Source: Niallia sp. Man26 (GTDB lineage: Bacteria > Bacillota > Bacilli > Bacillales > Cytobacillaceae). From it: 64,000 nt of DNA. The stretch spans positions 3,425,001 through 3,489,000 of the forward strand of contig NZ_CP095743.1 in assembly GCF_022049065.2 (NCBI RefSeq), read 5' to 3'. Made by a program: the position numbers and the translations under genes. Under the pieces are notes generated by a model. The model saw only the letters and a list, made by a program, of their open reading frames with translations, had not been told where the DNA came from and did no database searches. Below are positions 35,784 through 44,712 of the stretch, in pieces (positions within the stretch are counted from its first letter, which is position 1; each line of letters opens with the position of its first letter).

Positions 35784-36824
35784 TTAATAATATTTTTTCG
35801 GATTACATGCATCTAAATATGTGTTAAGTAGAGACTTATCAGGTCTCCAAGGTTCTAAGTTCCATGATGTTTTCCAAACAGTACCTGGATTTATCGCATG
35901 ACATATAAATTGATCTTTCATCCTACCATGTTTTGAGCTCGCTATACTTTTCTTGAAATTTGCATCTGCGGTAACCTCAGACCACATGTCCTTTGCAATA
36001 ACAGTTGATGCAAATGTCCCTGTTAATGGTGAGCCTAAAACATAGCTTGAAGTTACGAATAATTTTGCACACGTTCTTGTATAAACAGAGAATTTACCAC
36101 TGCTACTATTTCCAAAATACTTTGAGTCAGTATTATTTATGGTATCTGAACAGAACAAAGGATCAGCTTGGAGAGGGTAACTATCGCCTGTATATTCTAC
36201 TGTTTGATAGATTGCATTATCCTTGAGAGTATACTGACTTTCTATAAAATCACCTTCATTATCAACAGCCCAAGGCTTCCCAATACTGAATATTATTTCT
36301 CCCTTATCATCTTTAACATAATATAATCCGTCTTCTTCAACTAAATATTGGTTTTTCTCTAACTCAATGTCAATTTTAAATTCTTTAGGTTATTCTTCAG
36401 ATTCCATTGTATAAATTTGCCTAAAACCTCCATCCAATATTTGGTTTTCCACCCGATAATCTTCATCTTCATTTTCATAAACTATAGTTCCATCATCATT
36501 TTCTTTAAACTCTAACTCTTCATCATCTAAAGAAATCTCAATACTATTTCCATCTTCATCTGTAAATTCTATACTACTTTTATCAAAATCTATCTCTGCA
36601 CTGTATTCTTCTTCCTCCGATATGATACTATCCCTATTTTCTTTATAGTCACTTGTTTCAACATCTTCGATTAAATCGAATGGTAACTCCTCCATATTGG
36701 CTGCAAATTCTTCAGGAGATTTGATATTAGAATTATCCTTCGTCTCTGCTCTTGTAATTGGCAGATTAAACATACCTACAAACAGAACGGTAATTACAAT
36801 TAGACTAAATATTTTTTTAAACAT
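35784..36824 (-). pseudogene. secreted DUF2599-type protein interrupted by an in-frame stop
   Basis: One continuous frame of 347 codons with a single TAA at 36392-36390. Before it: signal peptide MFKKIFSLIVITVLFVG and a very acidic region. After it: FKIDIELEKNQYLVEEDG, a GKPWAVDNEGDF motif common in secreted Bacillus proteins, YPLQADPLFC, and a C-terminal domain (about residues 240-346) with MKDQFICHA and WNLEPWRP, which I read as DUF2599. There is no SD or good start after the stop. So the product is truncated, unless the stop is read through or is a sequencing error. The start at 36824 follows GAGGGGGAA. The function of the domain is unknown. Confidence 0.8.
36390..36824 (-). CDS. truncated N-terminal product of the DUF2599-type gene
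   Basis: The part that should be translated as it stands: 144 residues, a signal peptide (1-27, cleavage expected after TRAE) followed by an acidic region dense in D and E (about 35-140). An alternative ATG at 36896, 72 bases upstream in frame and after AGGAGG, would put 24 residues before the signal peptide, which is less likely for export. On its own this piece contains no recognisable domain. Confidence 0.6.
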   Translation of the reverse strand: MFKKIFSLIVITVLFVGMFNLPITRAETKDNSNIKSPEEFAANMEELPFDLIEDVETSDYKENRDSIISEEEEYSAEIDFDKSSIEFTDEDGNSIEISLDDEELEFKENDDGTIVYENEDEDYRVENQILDGGFRQIYTMESEE

Positions 36825-37075
36825 AAGAAATTCCCCCTCAATATTTGTAATACTTAAAGTGAAACATCTTGCTTCATGGATTTTTTTATTTTTCATCTGC
36901 CCTCCTCTCTTCTTTTTTGGGTTTCTTTATTGAAGCATCCGTTTCCTTTGAGTTCACAAAATGATCATGGAAGATGGGTTATTCACATTAATTAGCACAT
37001 AGTAGTATTTCTCTAAAAATTGAAAGGGAAATTTTTCATTATATTTCTACCTAAGTTAGAAGGAGAATTAATACA

Positions 37076-37124
37076 AAGCACTCTCTATTAATTGATGGAC
37101 ACAACTAACATAGAGTGCTTTTTT
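37076..37124 (+). terminator. orphan terminator-like hairpin
   Basis: AAGCACTCTCTAT and ATAGAGTGCTT pair with one bulge around a 21-base loop and are followed by a T run on the plus strand. No plus-strand gene lies upstream, so it may end a small RNA or be a relic. Confidence 0.5.
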
Positions 37125-37181
37125 GGATATTTGTTCAAAAGTAAGGATTAACTATCTAAGAATAAATGCTTAGACAAAAAA

Positions 37182-37208
37182 GATGAGCCCAATAAAACCG
37201 GACTCACC
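37182..37208 (-). terminator. terminator of the exopolysaccharide operon
   Basis: On the minus strand GGTGAGTCC and GGGCTCATC pair (two G-T pairs) and are followed by six T, 9 bases past the last gene. Confidence 0.8.
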
Positions 37209-37216
37209 CTTCCTTG

Positions 37217-38530
37217 TTAACTTTTCTGCACGACAGCTTTCCTGCCCAGATTACGAAGTCTGGACAGCCGTCTTTTAATGACAAATTTCAGCGCTGCATA
37301 TCGCATCTTTTTATAAATACTTCTGCAGTTTTCCTTTGTCCAATTTAACATCACAAAATAATCATTTGCGTTTTTAGCGGAATATTTTAAGAAGTACATA
37401 ACTGTAACGTACACACTGTTTCCAAACCAGTCCTCTACTTCTTTGGCATTGTAGTTGAAGTCATTAACAGCCATATTTTTGATTGTCTTTTTTTCGTTTA
37501 AATTTTCAATGATAAAGTCACTCTTTAAGTTAAAGGTGATATTATTGCCGTGAATTCGATACACACCTGCGACTGTATCAAGAAAGCCGGCATCGCCAAC
37601 GAGCAGGGATCTTAAATAGATAGCAGAATCATTGACCATTTTCATGTTTACAATGTCCATCTCAATGAGCGCAGACCGCTTAAAAACAGTTGTTAATGTG
37701 GATGCTGGCTTTGGGTAGCCTTTTTTTTCAAAGTTAATAAAATAATCATATTTTTTGACGATGGTGTTTAGCTTAAGGTCTGAAAGTTTTAATTCGGATT
37801 TGTTCGTTTTATCTAAGAATACATTAGCTGCCACAAATGAAACTTCTGGATGCTGTTCATGAAAATGGACTGCTTTGCTTATATAATTCGAATCAATCAG
37901 ATAATCGTCATCATCTAAAAAGAAAATATACTCGCCGTCAGCATGTGTAACAAAGGCTTTCAACCGGTTCGTGCCTGGTCCTTCATTCTTGTTATTTCTC
38001 ATATAAATAACATTGGACGTACTAGTATATTTCTTCTCCATTAAAGAGCTTGTTCCGTCCTGGGAGTTATCGTCTATGATGATTAACTCAATATTTGGAT
38101 AATCTTGCTTTAGAATACTATCAATTACTTGTTCTAGAAATCTTTCTCTATTATACGTAGTAATAATAACATTCACTTTCGGTCCTGATTGGTTTGGGAA
38201 CGTAATTTCATCATGCAGCGAGCTTTCCTTAAAAGCCTGAAACCTCGTTATATGAGTGAATATTTGTTTAGCAGCTGCTTCATCTAGAAAAAATTGCGCT
38301 TCTAAATAGAAAAGAAACACTTCTGCAGACAGCTTTCCTTTTAACAGTGCAAGTAACACTTCGTTAAAATTCTCTATATAATCCTTTTGTTCGGCAGAGT
38401 CAGCTAGTTTTTCACTTAAAAACTTTTGAAGTTGTGCTATATCCACTATAGTGCTCATTTCTTGCTGATTGGTATGGAAAAAGTCAGTAATCACAGTGCC
38501 AGTTTGTTTTAGTTCATGCTCCAAATTCAT
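37217..38530 (-). CDS. family 2 glycosyltransferase with N-terminal helical extension
   Basis: Transfers a sugar from a nucleotide donor onto a growing polysaccharide at the inner face of the membrane. About 437 residues: a helical N-terminal region (1-115) of unknown role, then a GT2 domain with NVIITTYNRERFLEQVIDSI, DDNSQDGTS and the metal-binding DDDDYLID. The ATG at 38530 is chosen because AGGAGG lies 6 bases upstream. Last gene of the four-gene operon. A close paralogue, partial here, lies at 63002. Confidence 0.87.
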   Translation of the reverse strand: MNLEHELKQTGTVITDFFHTNQQEMSTIVDIAQLQKFLSEKLADSAEQKDYIENFNEVLLALLKGKLSAEVFLFYLEAQFFLDEAAAKQIFTHITRFQAFKESSLHDEITFPNQSGPKVNVIITTYNRERFLEQVIDSILKQDYPNIELIIIDDNSQDGTSSLMEKKYTSTSNVIYMRNNKNEGPGTNRLKAFVTHADGEYIFFLDDDDYLIDSNYISKAVHFHEQHPEVSFVAANVFLDKTNKSELKLSDLKLNTIVKKYDYFINFEKKGYPKPASTLTTVFKRSALIEMDIVNMKMVNDSAIYLRSLLVGDAGFLDTVAGVYRIHGNNITFNLKSDFIIENLNEKKTIKNMAVNDFNYNAKEVEDWFGNSVYVTVMYFLKYSAKNANDYFVMLNWTKENCRSIYKKMRYAALKFVIKRRLSRLRNLGRKAVVQKS

Positions 38531-38545
38531 AAACATCCTCCTCTC

Positions 38546-40072
38546 TTATGTAGAGATAGATTTTTTGCGCTTTTGTTGATTAATAAGTTTAACGATAATA
38601 TCTCTTGTATATTTAAAAGCCTCTCTGTCGATAACAGCATTAACAGAAGCAAATATCACAATCGTTAATCCTAATAAAATAACGGCGCTAAGAATTGTAG
38701 TTATATAAGAAGTTGGATGAATGCTCATCGCTTTGGCTGCAGTTACGATGATTGAGAATATCACAATATTTGTCAGCCATCTTCTTATTGTCATCCACGC
38801 ATTTCTTTCTAGTATCTTTTTGTTCGCATAAAGGACGATATCGATAGAGCGATATAATAATGCTGCGATTGTGCCAAGCAGCACACCATATATTCCTAAA
38901 AACTGAACAAGCGTGATGGAGCAGACTAGATTAATCGTACATTCCAATATCGCCCGGCTTTGTGTCTTCTTGAAATGCCCTGCAATATTTATGACATTAT
39001 TAGAGGTTGCTCGCGCATTCACTAATAATTTAATGATGACAAATAAGGTCGGTATCCAAAAATCAATATAGTTTATATCCTTAATTCCGCTCGTATACAG
39101 CTCCATAAATGGCAAGATGAATATATAGGCGACCGTAAATAAGGAGAACACAAAGGACATGAAACAAACTTCGTAAGCATTAAATAGTTTTAAGAACTTA
39201 TCTTTGCCTTCATGAAAGGTTTGTCCGAGTGCAAATGTGACACTGCTGTTGACGGTGCTGATGACTTTATCTAATACAGAAAACAGCATATTATAAAGCA
39301 CATAGACACTTACAACCTTTAAATTCGTAAAGATAGTCAGAATAAGGACATCCGTATTGTTAAAGATTAGAGAAGATATTTGGTGAACCATCACTGATTT
39401 TTTTTGCGAAATGGCGTCAAAATCTGGTTTAACCTTTAAATCTAGCCATTGATAATTTCTATTAATATAGATTTGATAAATGATAATTTGCACAATCATT
39501 AACACAAAATGTGTCGATTGAATCGCAATAAGATTATAGCCTTTAAGGATAAATAGAATCTTTAATCCACTTATCACAATATTAATAAGTGTTGTGATTG
39601 ATGTATCGACATAGCTTTTTCCTTCTGCAATTAAAAAAACTTTAAAGGTTCCTTGAAAATAGAAATTAATAGCTCCGCCCATACCCGTAACGAGAATTAC
39701 AAACATAATCGTCATTTTATCGATGGATGAATCAATAAAAAGCGGATAGAAAACGGAAAGCAGGATAATACAGATAAAATAGTAAATACCCGTTTTTTTA
39801 TAGTAGCTTGATGTAGCTGACAGGATAGAATTTATATTTTCCCGATTTGCACCTGCCACTTGTTTATATAATGCTTGTAAGGAGGCAGCTCCTACCCCTG
39901 CTTCTAATAGGGACATATAAATAATAATTTGCCCAACAGAAGATAATAATCCATTTACCTCAGAACCAAAGTTCACCAAAAGTAAACGCGGAATTAAAAT
40001 GCCCAGTGCTATGATTAGTAACTGACTTATTAACCCTAAGGCTAAATTGATCAGACTTCTTTTGGCTTTCAT
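38546..40072 (-). CDS. polysaccharide flippase, Wzx/MOP family
   Basis: Membrane protein of 508 residues with about 12-14 spans that moves lipid-linked sugar units across the membrane. The N-terminus (LALGLISQLLIIALGILIPR) and the segment GLLSSVGQIIIYMSLLEAGVGAA are typical of Wzx/RfbX-type flippases. AAGGAG precedes the ATG. It sits between the pyruvyl transferase and a glycosyltransferase, supporting the role. Which sugar unit is moved is unknown. Confidence 0.88.
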   Translation of the reverse strand: MKAKRSLINLALGLISQLLIIALGILIPRLLLVNFGSEVNGLLSSVGQIIIYMSLLEAGVGAASLQALYKQVAGANRENINSILSATSSYYKKTGIYYFICIILLSVFYPLFIDSSIDKMTIMFVILVTGMGGAINFYFQGTFKVFLIAEGKSYVDTSITTLINIVISGLKILFILKGYNLIAIQSTHFVLMIVQIIIYQIYINRNYQWLDLKVKPDFDAISQKKSVMVHQISSLIFNNTDVLILTIFTNLKVVSVYVLYNMLFSVLDKVISTVNSSVTFALGQTFHEGKDKFLKLFNAYEVCFMSFVFSLFTVAYIFILPFMELYTSGIKDINYIDFWIPTLFVIIKLLVNARATSNNVINIAGHFKKTQSRAILECTINLVCSITLVQFLGIYGVLLGTIAALLYRSIDIVLYANKKILERNAWMTIRRWLTNIVIFSIIVTAAKAMSIHPTSYITTILSAVILLGLTIVIFASVNAVIDREAFKYTRDIIVKLINQQKRKKSIST

Positions 40073-40084
40073 ATTTACTCCTTT

Positions 40085-41176
40085 TTATTTCCAGTCATTC
40101 AACAAGTATTTATCCAGCTGTAGAAACTGCAGGTTAGAATCCTTGATAATATGCTCCATATCCAGTTCTCGATACTCTACCTGCGCAAGTTCTGTAATAT
40201 CAAGCTTGCCAATATCCTTGATTTCACTGTATTTTCCTTCAAAATTTATATCGTGTAACACATTGGTCATTTTTTTGCTGTAAATTATCGGAAACACTTT
40301 TTTCTTAAATAACAACCCAAGAATCATCGCGTGAAATCTTGTGGCATACATTATTTCGACTTTATGAAGCTCCGCCAATGCTGTATCTAAATCATTTTCA
40401 TAGTTAACTACTTTGATGTTAGGCTTGTATTTATCGTCCATTACTTGCAGCAGCTCAGCGATTGCTTTTTCATCACCTTCATATTTACAAAAGGAAAATA
40501 ACGTGACTTGATAATCATTGTTAATAAATGATTCACAAATTTCTTTCATCTTCTGTAAATAAGCCGCTTTAAATGGTGCTAGGTTTTCCCGGTTACTCAC
40601 ATCTATCAGTGAAATACCAACCCTTTTCTCCACCTGAATTCCTTGTGCTTGATAATCCAAATTAAACACAACATCTTGTGCTAAGCGGACATTGGGAAGC
40701 TCTTTAAACAACTCATATGATTGATTATCTCTAAAGCAAACATCATCATAGTTTGAGAAGATATGTTGATAGCTTTCAAAAAAGCCGCTATTTTCATATG
40801 GCCCAAAATTGCAGCCTAACAAAAAATTAGACTTATTATTTAATAGCTTCGCTTTATCCTTTTTTATCTTCATTTTCCAATTCTCTTTTTCGATAAAAAG
40901 AGAGCCGCCAATATATACATGTGCGTCCATCGTTAAACCAAGCATCGTTCTAATAAAGGATTTGCTGAATAGTTTATTAGGAATCTTATCAATCACCTTA
41001 TAAAGGATATTCGGATAAATCACATGTAAGTTTTTTATTCCTGTGAAAGCACTAAGCTTCTCTTTATTTTCATAAATATAGAATTGTGTTTGAGGGTATC
41101 TCTCACATAAAACTTTAACGAATAAATCATCTCCTAAGTTGTTGTTTAAATATGCTGATATTAAAACCCTTTTCAA
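40085..41176 (-). CDS. polysaccharide pyruvyl transferase family protein
   Basis: 363 residues. The N-terminus (LKRVLISAYLNNNLGDDLFVK) and the C-terminal MYATRFHAMILGLLFKKKVFPI are hallmarks of the CsaB/EpsO family, which add pyruvate ketals from PEP to wall or exopolysaccharide sugars; the histidine in RFHA is conserved. The TTG at 41176 is preferred (GAGGTG at about 7 bases). An in-frame ATG 21 bases upstream lacks an SD. Pyruvylation would give the polymer negative charge. Confidence 0.87.
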   Translation of the reverse strand: MKRVLISAYLNNNLGDDLFVKVLCERYPQTQFYIYENKEKLSAFTGIKNLHVIYPNILYKVIDKIPNKLFSKSFIRTMLGLTMDAHVYIGGSLFIEKENWKMKIKKDKAKLLNNKSNFLLGCNFGPYENSGFFESYQHIFSNYDDVCFRDNQSYELFKELPNVRLAQDVVFNLDYQAQGIQVEKRVGISLIDVSNRENLAPFKAAYLQKMKEICESFINNDYQVTLFSFCKYEGDEKAIAELLQVMDDKYKPNIKVVNYENDLDTALAELHKVEIMYATRFHAMILGLLFKKKVFPIIYSKKMTNVLHDINFEGKYSEIKDIGKLDITELAQVEYRELDMEHIIKDSNLQFLQLDKYLLNDWK

Positions 41177-41219
41177 AGAAACACCTCGTTTATCCATACA
41201 GTTAAGTTAGTTAGCTTTT

Positions 41220-42197
41220 TTACACAATCTTCTTTTTAAGCTGTTTCGGGTACTTTAATAAAACATCGCCTAGGAGAAACTGCCCCTTTAAGTATTGATG
41301 AATTACAATTCTTTTCATTAATTTTTTTATCCCTTTATTGTTATGCTTTACGGAAGCTTCCCATTTAGGGAAGTAGCGGTCCATTGTTGCCTTTATATTC
41401 ACGGCTATATTCATTCTTACAGTCGTATCTTCTACGTACATGAGTTTAAATAATAATCCATTCAAGAGATGGTCGATAAACAAATATTCAACCTTATTTA
41501 GATTCTTATTAAGCTTCCCTTGTCTTTCTAATTCTTTATACACATTTTCAACCATATAAATCTTATCGTTCAGTTTTAAAGGATTAATTGTGTTCGTTTG
41601 AGAAGTCTCTCTAGAAACATCATAAAAATAGAGTGCTTGATCAATTTTTGCTATATTACTAGCATTCGCAACAACCACTGGGACAATCCCGAGATCTTCA
41701 TACCAATAGCCCTCAGGAAAACGATAGTTCTCCCATAACTTTCTGCTAAACAGTTTATTACAAGGTCCGGCACTGCAGGTATGCAGTTCTGTGCCAAGAC
41801 GAATATGCTGTTTCTGGCCTTGTTTATTCACTTTGTAATAGTCAAACACAATCAAGTCACATTGTTGGCTGTTGACTATATCCACACATGCTTGAACGGC
41901 ATTATTGTCCAAATAATCATCGCTGTCCACAAACATAAAGTATTCGCCTTTTGCGATACTTATCCCTAAGTTTCTAGCGCTCGCTTGACCGCCATTTTCT
42001 TTGTTATAAATGTGGATTCTATTTTCTGTTTTGCCGATTTCCTCTACAATGCTTAAAGAGTTATCAGTCGAACCGTCATTTATCACTACTATTTCTATAT
42101 GTTTATACGTTTGATTTTTGAGTGAATCCAAACATCTCGTTATATATGCTTCTACATTATAAACAGGTATGATAATACTTATTAAAGGATTAATCAT
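41220..42197 (-). CDS. family 2 glycosyltransferase, EpsJ-like
   Basis: 325 residues: GT2 catalytic domain (about 6-215) with SIIIPVYNVEAYITRCLDSL, NDGSTDNS, the substrate loop ENGGQASARN and the metal site FVDSDDYLD, then a C-terminal helical, lysine-rich region likely to touch the membrane. First gene of the exopolysaccharide operon. GGAGGG lies 12 bases before the ATG. A TATAAT box lies about 60 bases upstream on the minus strand without a strong -35. Confidence 0.88.
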   Translation of the reverse strand: MINPLISIIIPVYNVEAYITRCLDSLKNQTYKHIEIVVINDGSTDNSLSIVEEIGKTENRIHIYNKENGGQASARNLGISIAKGEYFMFVDSDDYLDNNAVQACVDIVNSQQCDLIVFDYYKVNKQGQKQHIRLGTELHTCSAGPCNKLFSRKLWENYRFPEGYWYEDLGIVPVVVANASNIAKIDQALYFYDVSRETSQTNTINPLKLNDKIYMVENVYKELERQGKLNKNLNKVEYLFIDHLLNGLLFKLMYVEDTTVRMNIAVNIKATMDRYFPKWEASVKHNNKGIKKLMKRIVIHQYLKGQFLLGDVLLKYPKQLKKKIV

Positions 42198-42406
42198 GTC
42201 TTTGTTTGTCCCTCCGCTATGTTGTACATTAGGGTAGCTCCTCTTTCGTTCATTATACTAACAATTAGAAAAGCAAAGATAATAATGGAATTTAATTAGC
42301 AGAAATAACACTAATTCTTTACAGTAACTTAAAGTTTTTCCTGTTGCTTTTAATGAACTCCCTCTCTTTATCCATCAAACTATTACAACTCTTAAAATAA
42401 TTCATG

Positions 42407-42436
42407 GTTTAAAAAAATTCACAGCGTCTATATATA
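42407..42436 (+). promoter_or_regulatory. promoter-like motif shared with the small gene at 31609
   Basis: GTTTAA (42407-42412), 13 bases, then GTCTATATATA (42426-42436). It matches the site at 31549 in both elements and in spacing. The likely start of transcription is about 25 bases before the SD. Confidence 0.5.
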
Positions 42437-42465
42437 AAGTACAACACTAAAGGAGGCTGTCCAAA

Positions 42466-42594
42466 ATGGTTAAACCGAATGATTTAAAAGACAAAACAGT
42501 GGACCGTCCACTTGATGACAAGAAAGTTGAAGAACAGGTAAAGAATATTAAAGAAGACAACAACGAGTCTGATGAAAAGAAGAATAAAGAATAA
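42466..42594 (+). CDS. small hydrophilic stress-type protein (42 residues)
   Basis: Begins MVKPNDLKDKTVDRPLDDKK and is made almost entirely of charged and polar residues, with no predicted fold. The ATG is preceded by AGGAGG at 10 bases and the gene ends in a strong shared terminator, so it is a real transcription unit. Composition and promoter motif pair it with the gene at 31609, and both may belong to a general stress group. No named family was recognised. Confidence 0.8.
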   Translation: MVKPNDLKDKTVDRPLDDKKVEEQVKNIKEDNNESDEKKNKE

Positions 42595-42596
42595 AA

Positions 42597-42625
42597 AATA
42601 AGCCTCCAATAAATGGAGGCTTATT
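42597..42625. terminator. bidirectional terminator
   Basis: AATAAGCCTCC and GGAGGCTTATT form a perfect 11-pair stem between converging genes. Confidence 0.93.
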
Positions 42626-42631
42626 TTCCGT

Positions 42632-43474
42632 TTATCCAAAAATCTCGCCGTCGTTTTGGTCGAGGTCCATAGCAGAGTACATATAAGCTTGATTAAAGTC
42701 AGGAGTATATTCCGACAGCTTTTTAAGATGTCTGCCTATTAAGTACTTCGTCTCACTGGAGATGAAACCAAACGGCAATTCTGCTGCTCTGCCGAAATAA
42801 ATCGATGACTGCTTGCCGCTGCTTAACACAACCTTCTTGCTGTTTACCAAATATGGGCGGTCCATTTGTGTTGTATAAACGGTCTCCCAATCATTGACTG
42901 TCTCAAAGGCAATTTTGGAAAGATGACCGCCGGAAACAGATAATAGAATAATATCTGGCTCCAAATAATCAACAAGCTTGTGCCAAGCTGGAACACCGCT
43001 TGATTCAAGGTTTTTCTGTTCACTTCTGCTGAGCGATTCCCATGTCTGATTCGTCGCAAGGGAGGAACAGATGTCTGTATGGATGGCCGTGTTTACCATA
43101 TTGCCGTAGAAGCTGGCATCAAGACCGTTCAATAACGGCTCATAGGCTGGATCAAACCATTCTTTGTATGGCTTATCTTGGAAGTATTCATTTAGGGCAG
43201 CCAAATATTGCTGATTAAAATCATAAAAATGATCTTTTTTCATTGACTGAAAACGAAGGAAAGGGTCTGGGTCAGGGAACTCCTTCTTGGAAGGATTCAA
43301 ACCGACTGTAATGATACGGATCGGGGATTCAAAATATTTTTTGATATTGCCAAAGTACAAAATTGGCATAGAAGATTTCACAACATAGGATAAATCTTTT
43401 TTTGATTCGAAGTTTTCCAAACACTCTTTTGCTAGACTGGTTAGTTTTGCAGGTTGAATAACAATAAAAATCAC
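42632..43474 (-). CDS. uncharacterised protein with uracil-DNA-glycosylase-like motifs
   Basis: About 277-280 residues. VGLNPSKKEF (about 56-65) resembles the first motif of the UDG superfamily (GINPG type), and LLSVSGGHLSK (about 177-187) sits where the second motif would be. The middle part has NTAIHTDICSS. A glycosylase-like fold is inferred only. The start is unclear: GTG at 43474 directly abuts AAAGG, no other standard start codon lies between it and an upstream stop, and an ATT at 43465 has a normal 9-base spacing. Single-gene unit. Confidence 0.65.
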   Translation of the reverse strand: MIFIVIQPAKLTSLAKECLENFESKKDLSYVVKSSMPILYFGNIKKYFESPIRIITVGLNPSKKEFPDPDPFLRFQSMKKDHFYDFNQQYLAALNEYFQDKPYKEWFDPAYEPLLNGLDASFYGNMVNTAIHTDICSSLATNQTWESLSRSEQKNLESSGVPAWHKLVDYLEPDIILLSVSGGHLSKIAFETVNDWETVYTTQMDRPYLVNSKKVVLSSGKQSSIYFGRAAELPFGFISSETKYLIGRHLKKLSEYTPDFNQAYMYSAMDLDQNDGEIFG

Positions 43475-43753
43475 CCTTTCAAGAATTTTAAAAAAGTATT
43501 GCTCTACTAAATATTTCGCCCTCTATTTCAGTTTTCCCTTCAAAACGATTTAACACATCCAAACTTTTTTTAAAAGAATGATTCAAAATGCTTTAGACGC
43601 ACGCCTTGAAACCTGCCATAATAGGAAAACCAGAGAAAGAGGAGCGTTCAAACTTTTTTTAGCAATCATTTACTATAAATGTAAAAAAGCAAACTCTTGG
43701 TTGTGGAAACGCCTTCTTTTTTAATGGATAATAATGCTAAAAGAAGGTTTGAC

Positions 43754-43999
43754 ATGATTAATGAAAAATTTTTTGCAAGTTCATTAGGAAAACAAATCCG
43801 CTATGCAAGAATGAAGAAGGGTTTATCCCTTGAACAGCTCGGCGAACGGACAAGCATGAGCCCCAATTTCATCGGCAGGATTGAACGCGGCACATCTATT
43901 CCAAAATCCTTTACTCTATATAAGCTATGCAAGGAATTGGGCATCAATCCTAGTTTTCTGTTCATTCAAGCAGAAAAAGAGTACAAGGAGCAAATTTAG
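43754..43999 (+). CDS. XRE-family DNA-binding regulator
   Basis: 81 residues starting MINEKFFASSLGKQIRYARM, with a single helix-turn-helix (about 12-66: LSLEQLGERTSMSPNFIGRIERG) of the Cro/C1 type and no ligand domain. The ATG at 43754 follows AAGAAGG at 7 bases; in-frame starts upstream lack an SD. It lies 166 bases before comK in the same direction. It could regulate comK or itself, but no operator was seen. Confidence 0.78.
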   Translation: MINEKFFASSLGKQIRYARMKKGLSLEQLGERTSMSPNFIGRIERGTSIPKSFTLYKLCKELGINPSFLFIQAEKEYKEQI

Positions 44000-44165
44000 C
44001 TTACTAACTCCTTTCCCCTCCCCTTTTATATTCTCTCTAAATCCCTGTAATTTTTACTGTATCCAAGAAACAACAGACAATACCTCTCGCAAAAAATTTT
44101 TCCCTTCTTAAGATTAACTGCATGCAAACCTCCCTTTTCACCTACTAAAAAAGGAGTGCATCGCA

Positions 44166-44648
44166 ATGGCTAATTTCTATGATGATTATGAAATAAGCGA
44201 AAAAACCCTCGCCTTGAAACCTGCCTATAATCTGGAGTACAGCACGATTGTCCTTGAAGGAACAGAAGAATACTATGTAAAGAAAACTCCGCTTGAGCTG
44301 ATCAAGCAGGCCTCCCTTTTCGGCGGGGCTGAATATGACGGACGGCGCTGTGCTGTTTCCTTTCTGACCGGCATTAAAAAGAAAATCCCCATTCCCATCA
44401 ATCCGCAAAAAAACATCTACGCTTTCCCGACACAATCGCCAAGCCAAATGGACTGCCACTGGATTTTTTTCTCCCATGTTAACCTCATTTCAGGAGCATC
44501 CTCTGTCAGCAATAAAAGTACAATGATTGTTTTCCAAAATGGCAGGAAGCTGGAGGTTAAGGAATCGGCTCATATTCTCGACAAACAGATGTACAGAACC
44601 TGGATGTGTGTGAAAGCATTGAGCGGTGATTTTCCTGTCAGCACATAA
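44166..44648 (+). CDS. comK: ComK-family competence transcription factor, short C-terminus
   Basis: Activator of late competence genes in Bacillus. The 160 residues align with B. subtilis ComK (192): an N-terminal region, YYVKKTPLELIKQASLFGGAEYDGRR, a proline-rich turn with INPQKNIYAFPT, the C-x-W segment (DCHWIFFSHV) and the C-terminal NGRKLEV...QMYRTW part. It stops soon after this point, so it lacks the C-terminal tail that in B. subtilis carries the MecA-binding FMLYPK motif. The ATG follows AGGAGTG. Alone in its unit. Confidence 0.85.
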   Translation: MANFYDDYEISEKTLALKPAYNLEYSTIVLEGTEEYYVKKTPLELIKQASLFGGAEYDGRRCAVSFLTGIKKKIPIPINPQKNIYAFPTQSPSQMDCHWIFFSHVNLISGASSVSNKSTMIVFQNGRKLEVKESAHILDKQMYRTWMCVKALSGDFPVST

Positions 44649-44712
44649 TCTCTTGCCAACAATAAGAAAATCGGGTATTAATGAAGAATAAAAGTTGTTA
44701 CAGGAGGAAGAT

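Larger units (their letters stand above)
36825..37216. other. intergenic region upstream of the DUF2599-type operon
   Basis: Holds the operon's promoter region on the minus strand, an orphan plus-strand hairpin with a T run (37076-37124) and the terminator of the exopolysaccharide operon. No gene recognised. Confidence 0.45.
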
